Below, in pieces: positions 59,501 through 64,000 of a stretch of 64,000 nt of DNA. The stretch is from positions 4,328,001 to 4,392,000 of the forward strand of contig NC_089274.1 of assembly GCF_963678975.1 (NCBI RefSeq). Direction: 5' to 3'. Under the pieces are notes generated by a model. That model searched no databases and was not told the origin of the DNA. It saw nothing but the letters and a program-made list of their open reading frames with translations. The stretch is from Dysidea avara. Its lineage: Eukaryota; Porifera; Demospongiae; Dictyoceratida; Dysideidae. The stretch's first letter is position 1; the number at the start of each line of letters is the position of its first letter. The position numbers were made by a program, and so were the translations under genes.

Positions 59501-61408
59501 CTTTCTATAGCTACTAACATCAAGCATAGTTCATCTGTGGATAAGGCTACAGGCTTGATTTCTTGACAGTTTGATAGTACAATATGTGCTTTCAACCAGC
59601 AGTACATCATGATCTAGACTTCCTTTTCTTTTCGCTCTGCTACCACGTAGGTGTTGATTGGTGGTAACACATCATGACTTCATTGCTTCATAATGTGATT
59701 GTAGAGGTGCTTCTTCATTTTCAACACTGTATAATATATGGAACATATAGGTGAAACTAACCTACAATGGCCACTTTGCATTTTAGTACTTGATAGTTGG
59801 CAGTCATAATTTGCATATAGTGGCTGGATTGATTGTTAAGGTGCTTCTTGTACTGTTCTTCATTTTTAACACTATAAGGTGGAACATAGCTGATAAATTA
59901 TTTTTCAATCATTCCACATTTCAGTAATTGATACTCACAGTGTAGCCTGCATGGGAAAGTGTTCAGTCGTGCTTTATAAGTGTGCCTGGAGCCATTTTTT
60001 TTGTATCCGTTGTTGCACCAGTAATGAATTACATTAGCCACTATTTAAAACAAAAGGAAAACGAGTGTAAGGAAAAAAGATAAATTTCTATTGAGTAGGG
60101 ACTATAGAAATAAAAGCAATAGGGAGGTCATCACAGTGGAGTGGACATTTAATCCCTACTTCAGTCATGGTTATACTAAATGTAAATTTTCTTATACTTG
60201 TACATTTATCTCCATTCTATTTCTTTATAAAAGATTAAAATTTCAAAAACCAGCCACAAAGTTTCAATACCTAATTCCCATCATATACCAAGAGCTTACC
60301 ATATCTGGTGCTAACAGTTGGACAGGCAATTTGTATTCACTGTGTACAGGACAATTTATACTCATAGATGGCATAGCATAAACTGTTAACAGTTCCTTTA
60401 AGCTGAAACATATCACTTGGCATCCATTACAGCAAATAATTTGGTGAGTAGAGTCCACATCTGGAACAGTGCTGTTGTCATATAATACACATATTGGACA
60501 AGGTATATAGGAAAGAATTTCATTGTTGTGGTCACAACATATTGTCCCAGGAAACCATTCACTTCCAATATCCAGGATATGCTGCTCAATGAAAACCAGA
60601 ATACGAGTTGCTAACTTCAGTACAGCTTTTGATCCACTGGACTGATTTTTGCCATAGTTGTTATGCACTAAAGCAATGTTTCGAATACTTACATGTAATT
60701 CAATTTGATTTGCATACCAATCTGAAAGATTATTGATATCTTTGTTGTTTCCTATTATATTTTCAACTTGTTTTAATTCTAACAGTTTGATATCATCATA
60801 TTCAATCTCACACCTTTTCTGATACAATTTCCACACAGAAGGTGCATTACTACTGGAATGCCTCAAATCACATTCTCGATTCTCTAAGGCAATATGTAAT
60901 ATTGCTGATAATGCAGAAGTGATGCCACCGTCTGAAATGATTCTAGTAAACAACTGGGGCCAAAATCCATCTGGAATAAAAGCAGCTAACCAAATACAAT
61001 GCAAAGGTGGGAATAATACAGGATCTAACTCTTTTGCTTTCAAACAAGATTCTGCGTGATTTAGTTGATTTGGTATTGACAAGTCAGTTGAATTCTCTAA
61101 GGAAAATGAGTCCAAAATATGTAAATTATGGAAGTTTGCTTTAATATTTGAAGACAAATCTCTTGAAATACTTTCACTAGCAGATGGAAAAATATCTTTA
61201 ACTTGGTTAGAACTAAAAGTGCTATATAAATGCTCATCCCTCTTCTGATCTGTAGTGAACACAGGAAGTAGGCAGTAGACAAGAGCGTAATTGCTATTCC
61301 AAGGGATAGCAAAGTCAAATTTGTCAAGCAACATCAGCAATCCTGCTTGAAGGTGCTCAAGAACAGATAGTGAACACTGACTGATCAATTCCCCTTTAAA
61401 AATCGTTC
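56600..61408 (-). CDS. LRRK-type gene copy B: COR-kinase-WD40 half, 5' part not seen
   Basis: Eight exons, 5' to 3': 60300-61408, 59119-59247, 58751-59047, 58430-58696, 58242-58373, 57779-58195, 57120-57717, 56600-57054; they match copy A exons 12-19 one for one with the same phases and no stop. Content: COR second half (VLFPPLHCIWLAAFIPDGFW), kinase with LGSGGSA, VAVK, IIYRDLKSDNV (intact Arg-Asp), DYG, GTPGFIAPE, and a WD40-like tail ending LQFMTWTGLPSK. The first exon begins at a splice acceptor (TTTCATAG at phase 1), so more exons should exist upstream. None of the ankyrin, LRR or ROC exons is visible up to 64000. It is either a gene continuing past the window or a partial tandem duplicate. 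The open frames argue for purifying selection or a young copy. Confidence 0.88.
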
Positions 61409-61830
61409 CTATGAAATGCAATGAATGCTATCGTAAAAATTAACAATTTGTGCACATAATTGTGTACTGCTATCAACAATAATATGGCAGGCCAACACAA
61501 TAGCAGTGATCAGTAATTCAAGGTTAAAAGTGTTCTCACCACAAATCATACTGATCATAAATATTCACAGGGACAAGGCAGTGGTCTGTTACCAAGAAAA
61601 GGGCACACCCAAGCATGTAGTGCAAGAAGCAGCAGTGTCCCTAGAGTCTTAGGTACAGTATTAAAAATTACAAAGCACATGAGGGTCCAAATGTCGTAAT
61701 TTGATGTCATTACTTGAAGTGGCTTTATTATGAAGTGTACATATATAGTATACTAGTATTGACTCCGCAGGTTTGGTGTGTGGAAAGGCTCATATTAATT
61801 CAAAATGATGCCTCCTATTATATATTTTAT

Positions 61831-61940
61831 AGTTATAACACACTTACGAGGGATATGACTAATACAACCTCCCGAGAGTGTGCAACGCTCAAGGGAGGGT
61901 GTGTATATTTAGTCATATCCCAAGTAATCATGATATAACT
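61831..61940. repeat. Hairpin element, about 110 bp
   Basis: AGTTATAACACACTTACGAG + GGATATGACTAATACA on the left pairs with TGTATATTTAGTCATATCCC and ATATAACT on the right; the inner CCTCCC/GGGAGG stem closes it. Same architecture as the LRRK intron hairpins. Confidence 0.85.
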
Positions 61941-62231
61941 GTTATATTCTATATACACCCCAGTAGATGAAACGATAGATAGCAATTTAAACAGCACCTG
62001 TTGGAGATCGAAATCAGTATATAGAAATCCTTGATGGATCAGACGTTTTAGACTCTTTAGTGGTGCCACGTCGACCTTATCCATGAAGGAGACAAGAGTT
62101 CATCAAAAAACCTTTTCCTTGCTAAGGTGAATAATTGTTGATTGATTGAGGCACTTGTTATTAGAGACTTGTTTACTGTTTAGATAAGGATTTCGCGGAA
62201 TGTGTGAAGTTACACCATATATGGCAAGTGT

Positions 62232-62340
62232 AGCCACAAGCGTGGTATATCACTTATATACCACAGTTTGCTGTGGTATAGCAGTTATATACCACAGCGT
62301 GGCGCTTTTGATCTCCACCACAGGTGTGGTATATAAATAT
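62232..62340. repeat. Compound hairpin of GTGGTATAT units
   Basis: GTGGTATA and its complement TATACCAC alternate several times, giving nested stems. The unit is repeated rather than simply mirrored. Confidence 0.75.
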
Positions 62341-63499
62341 ATGGTAAGTGAGTCACACCTATATCAACATAAATAAAGTATATTTCAATCCAAGTGTACT
62401 ATTGAAATGATGTAGGTTTCCAGTTTATTCTTTCCTTTTGGAATAACTGACCAAGTAATTAATGTCTATTCCACTTTATAGCTCTCGTAGAAAAGATCAT
62501 CAAAAATAACAAACTAAATTAGGAATTGGTACAGCTATATACTCCCAGCTCTTTCTTTGTAAGTTATCTCTTTGTACACACTTTTACTAAGCTATTATGG
62601 ACGAGACGCTTGCCATAGCAAACTGTGGGGCATGTTCCTTTGAGATGTACAGACTAGTAGTACCAGTGATCACATGAGCCTATATTGACTCCCATGCAAA
62701 TGTGTTCAACAGATGATTGTTACCCCTCAAAAAAGGCAGTAAAATAATACATTTGCAAATTAAAGGAAAAAACATTGCATTGTTAAAGTATTAAAGTACA
62801 ATCACAGGTGGACTTAAGTGCAGAAAGCTCTCTTTTGTTTATGATGCTATGTAGAGACAATTCTTACTGCATGGTCAATGTCAAGGAATGTGTTACACAT
62901 GTTACATGTATACTGTGCTACTCATATCTGTGTACTTCACCATTTTCGCTGTTCTCTATCTTTGATATTTTTATCATTGTGTTGAATATCCATTGAATAT
63001 CAAGAAAGTAATATGACTTGATAGCAGCATCTTTGAAATGTAGTATTTCTCCTAAAAATAAAATAACAATATTATGTCATACAATATCCAGCAGTGATGA
63101 AATGATTCAATGTTAAATTTCATTAATACCGGAATCCATTAAAAAATTTATACAGGGTTTTTTTTAATCTACAGCACTTAGCACAACTATCTCATACAGC
63201 ACTTTGCATGAGTTCATAAAGTGTATACTTCAATGATCCCCTCCACTAGACATTCCATTACCCAGCTATCACAGATAACGCATAGTAACCAGTGGCCATA
63301 TACTACTTAATCATACAGGTGTATGTGATCTCAGCCTTTGAGATATGTGGGTATCAGTGCCCTCTGTAAACAGCAGATCACAGTATAGTGTCTAAACTTT
63401 AGAGCACTGGATTACCATAACATTGGGAATAATTTGTGGAAAAGAAAACATTTGTGTATAGTCTATCCGCACAAACAGCCAAGCTGTGAAAAAATGGTG

Positions 63500-63700
63500 T
63501 GGCCTTTTAAAGCCTGCATGGGTGAAAAAAACTGTGAAATCAAAGGTGGCGGCCAAGAAAGGGCTGCAATGATGTTGATGATGATAAATTTTAATAATGG
63601 CTGTGTGCATTCTTAAAATTTATTAGCATCAACATTATTGCATCTATTTATTGGTGGCCACCTTTGACTTCACAACTTTTTTCACCCAGGCCTTTAAACT
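63500..63700. mobile_element. Inverted-repeat element, about 200 bp
   Basis: Left arm GGCCTTTTAAAGCCTGCATG...GAAATCAAAGGTGGCGGCCA, right arm TGGCCACCTTTGACTTCACA...CACCCAGGCCTTTAAA. About 50-bp arms, roughly 80% matched by eye. Non-coding. Confidence 0.7.
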
Positions 63701-63839
63701 TAAGATTTCACTTCTTTTGGTACTTTATAAGGGGTTTGTTTTTACTCACATTTCTTCTTATCGATGCAGACACAGTGATGATTACTGAAAACAGACATAT
63801 AAATGTACACTTTAGTTCAATATTTGGCAATATTATTGT

Positions 63840-64000
63840 AATCAAACAGTACGGTAGTACTGTTTAAGTAGGGATCACATCAAAAGTGACGTGCGCCACC
63901 AAAAATGCCTCCTTTAAAAATCATCCTTGAGACATCTTATGCGATGAAAATCAATTTTATGGAATAATATTAATCCATCTAACATGAAATACAGTATTAA
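63840..64000. repeat. Dispersed repeat, second copy, cut by the window end
   Basis: Starts TCAAACAGTACGGTAGTACT and follows the copy at 45705-45890 in the same orientation, with substitutions and small indels. Confidence 0.65.

Larger units (their letters stand above)
61409..64000. other. Region upstream of LRRK copy B: repeats, no exon found
   Basis: I looked for ROC, COR-A and LRR exons on the minus strand and saw none. The stretch holds hairpins at 61831-61940 and 62232-62340, an inverted-repeat element at 63500-63700 and a dispersed repeat at 63840-64000. Confidence 0.6.

Noticed and set aside
59690-59900. Apparent direct repeat of AGGTGCTTCTT...TTCAACACT in the LRRK B intron
   Set aside because: Similarity is patchy and short; too weak to call an element.
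61833-62084. Possible 5' exon of LRRK copy B (frame beginning MDKVDVAPLKSLKRL, minus strand)
   Set aside because: The only good donor leaves phase 0 while the next acceptor needs phase 1. No similarity to copy A, and it overlaps a hairpin element.

Overview
This window looks like a piece of a compact animal genome, most likely a demosponge of the Amphimedon type. That is an inference. The genes are typical metazoan genes, split by many short introns with GT...AG borders. Neighbouring genes are packed 40-190 bp apart, and the spacers are AT-rich and full of small foldback repeats. There is no bacterial-style operon, CRISPR array or rRNA. I built the exon models by hand from splice signals, reading phase and family similarity; the phases of all models called complete close without a stop.

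Layout. 765-5943 (-): part of a PGAP3-type GPI-remodelling hydrolase whose 3' end was not found. 6064-15974 (+): a complete 17-exon DDX23/PRP28 spliceosomal helicase, divergent from PGAP3 across 120 bp. Its 4.1 kb intron 2 holds a broken apolipoprotein-L-like gene on the other strand (7732-9940) and several foldback elements. 16018-19720 (-): a complete 16-exon CFAP210 (CCDC173) axonemal protein, ending only 43 bp from DDX23. 19907-20602 (+): an intronless PHOSPHO-type HAD phosphatase. 21030-24497 (-): a complete 5-exon CFAP410 (C21orf2) ciliary LRR protein. Both ciliary genes carry X-box-like (RFX) sites just upstream of their start codons.

24498-32740 is mostly repeats, plus a decayed ROC-COR/pseudokinase gene (28440-31264, -). 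32741-51996 (-) is the main find: an intact 19-exon LRRK-type gene (ankyrin, LRR, ROC, COR, kinase, WD40-like; 2457 codons). Upstream on the same strand, 56600-61408 holds a second copy of its COR-kinase-WD40 half, open in frame across 8 exons but with no N-terminal half visible in the window. The two copies differ in the catalytic loop: copy A has YLD and copy B has YRD.

The rest is mobile and structural DNA. It includes a MULE-like foldback element with a 9-bp target duplication, two hAT-like elements, a pogo-like MITE, several other inverted-repeat elements, a cluster of at least eight hairpins inside one LRRK intron, a dispersed 15-bp near-palindrome seen ten times, and microsatellites. 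PGAP3 (ER/Golgi), DDX23 (nucleus), the CFAPs (cilium) and LRRK (signalling) are unrelated in function. Their order reflects genome compactness, except that the CFAP210/PHOSPHO and PGAP3/DDX23 pairs probably share bidirectional promoters.
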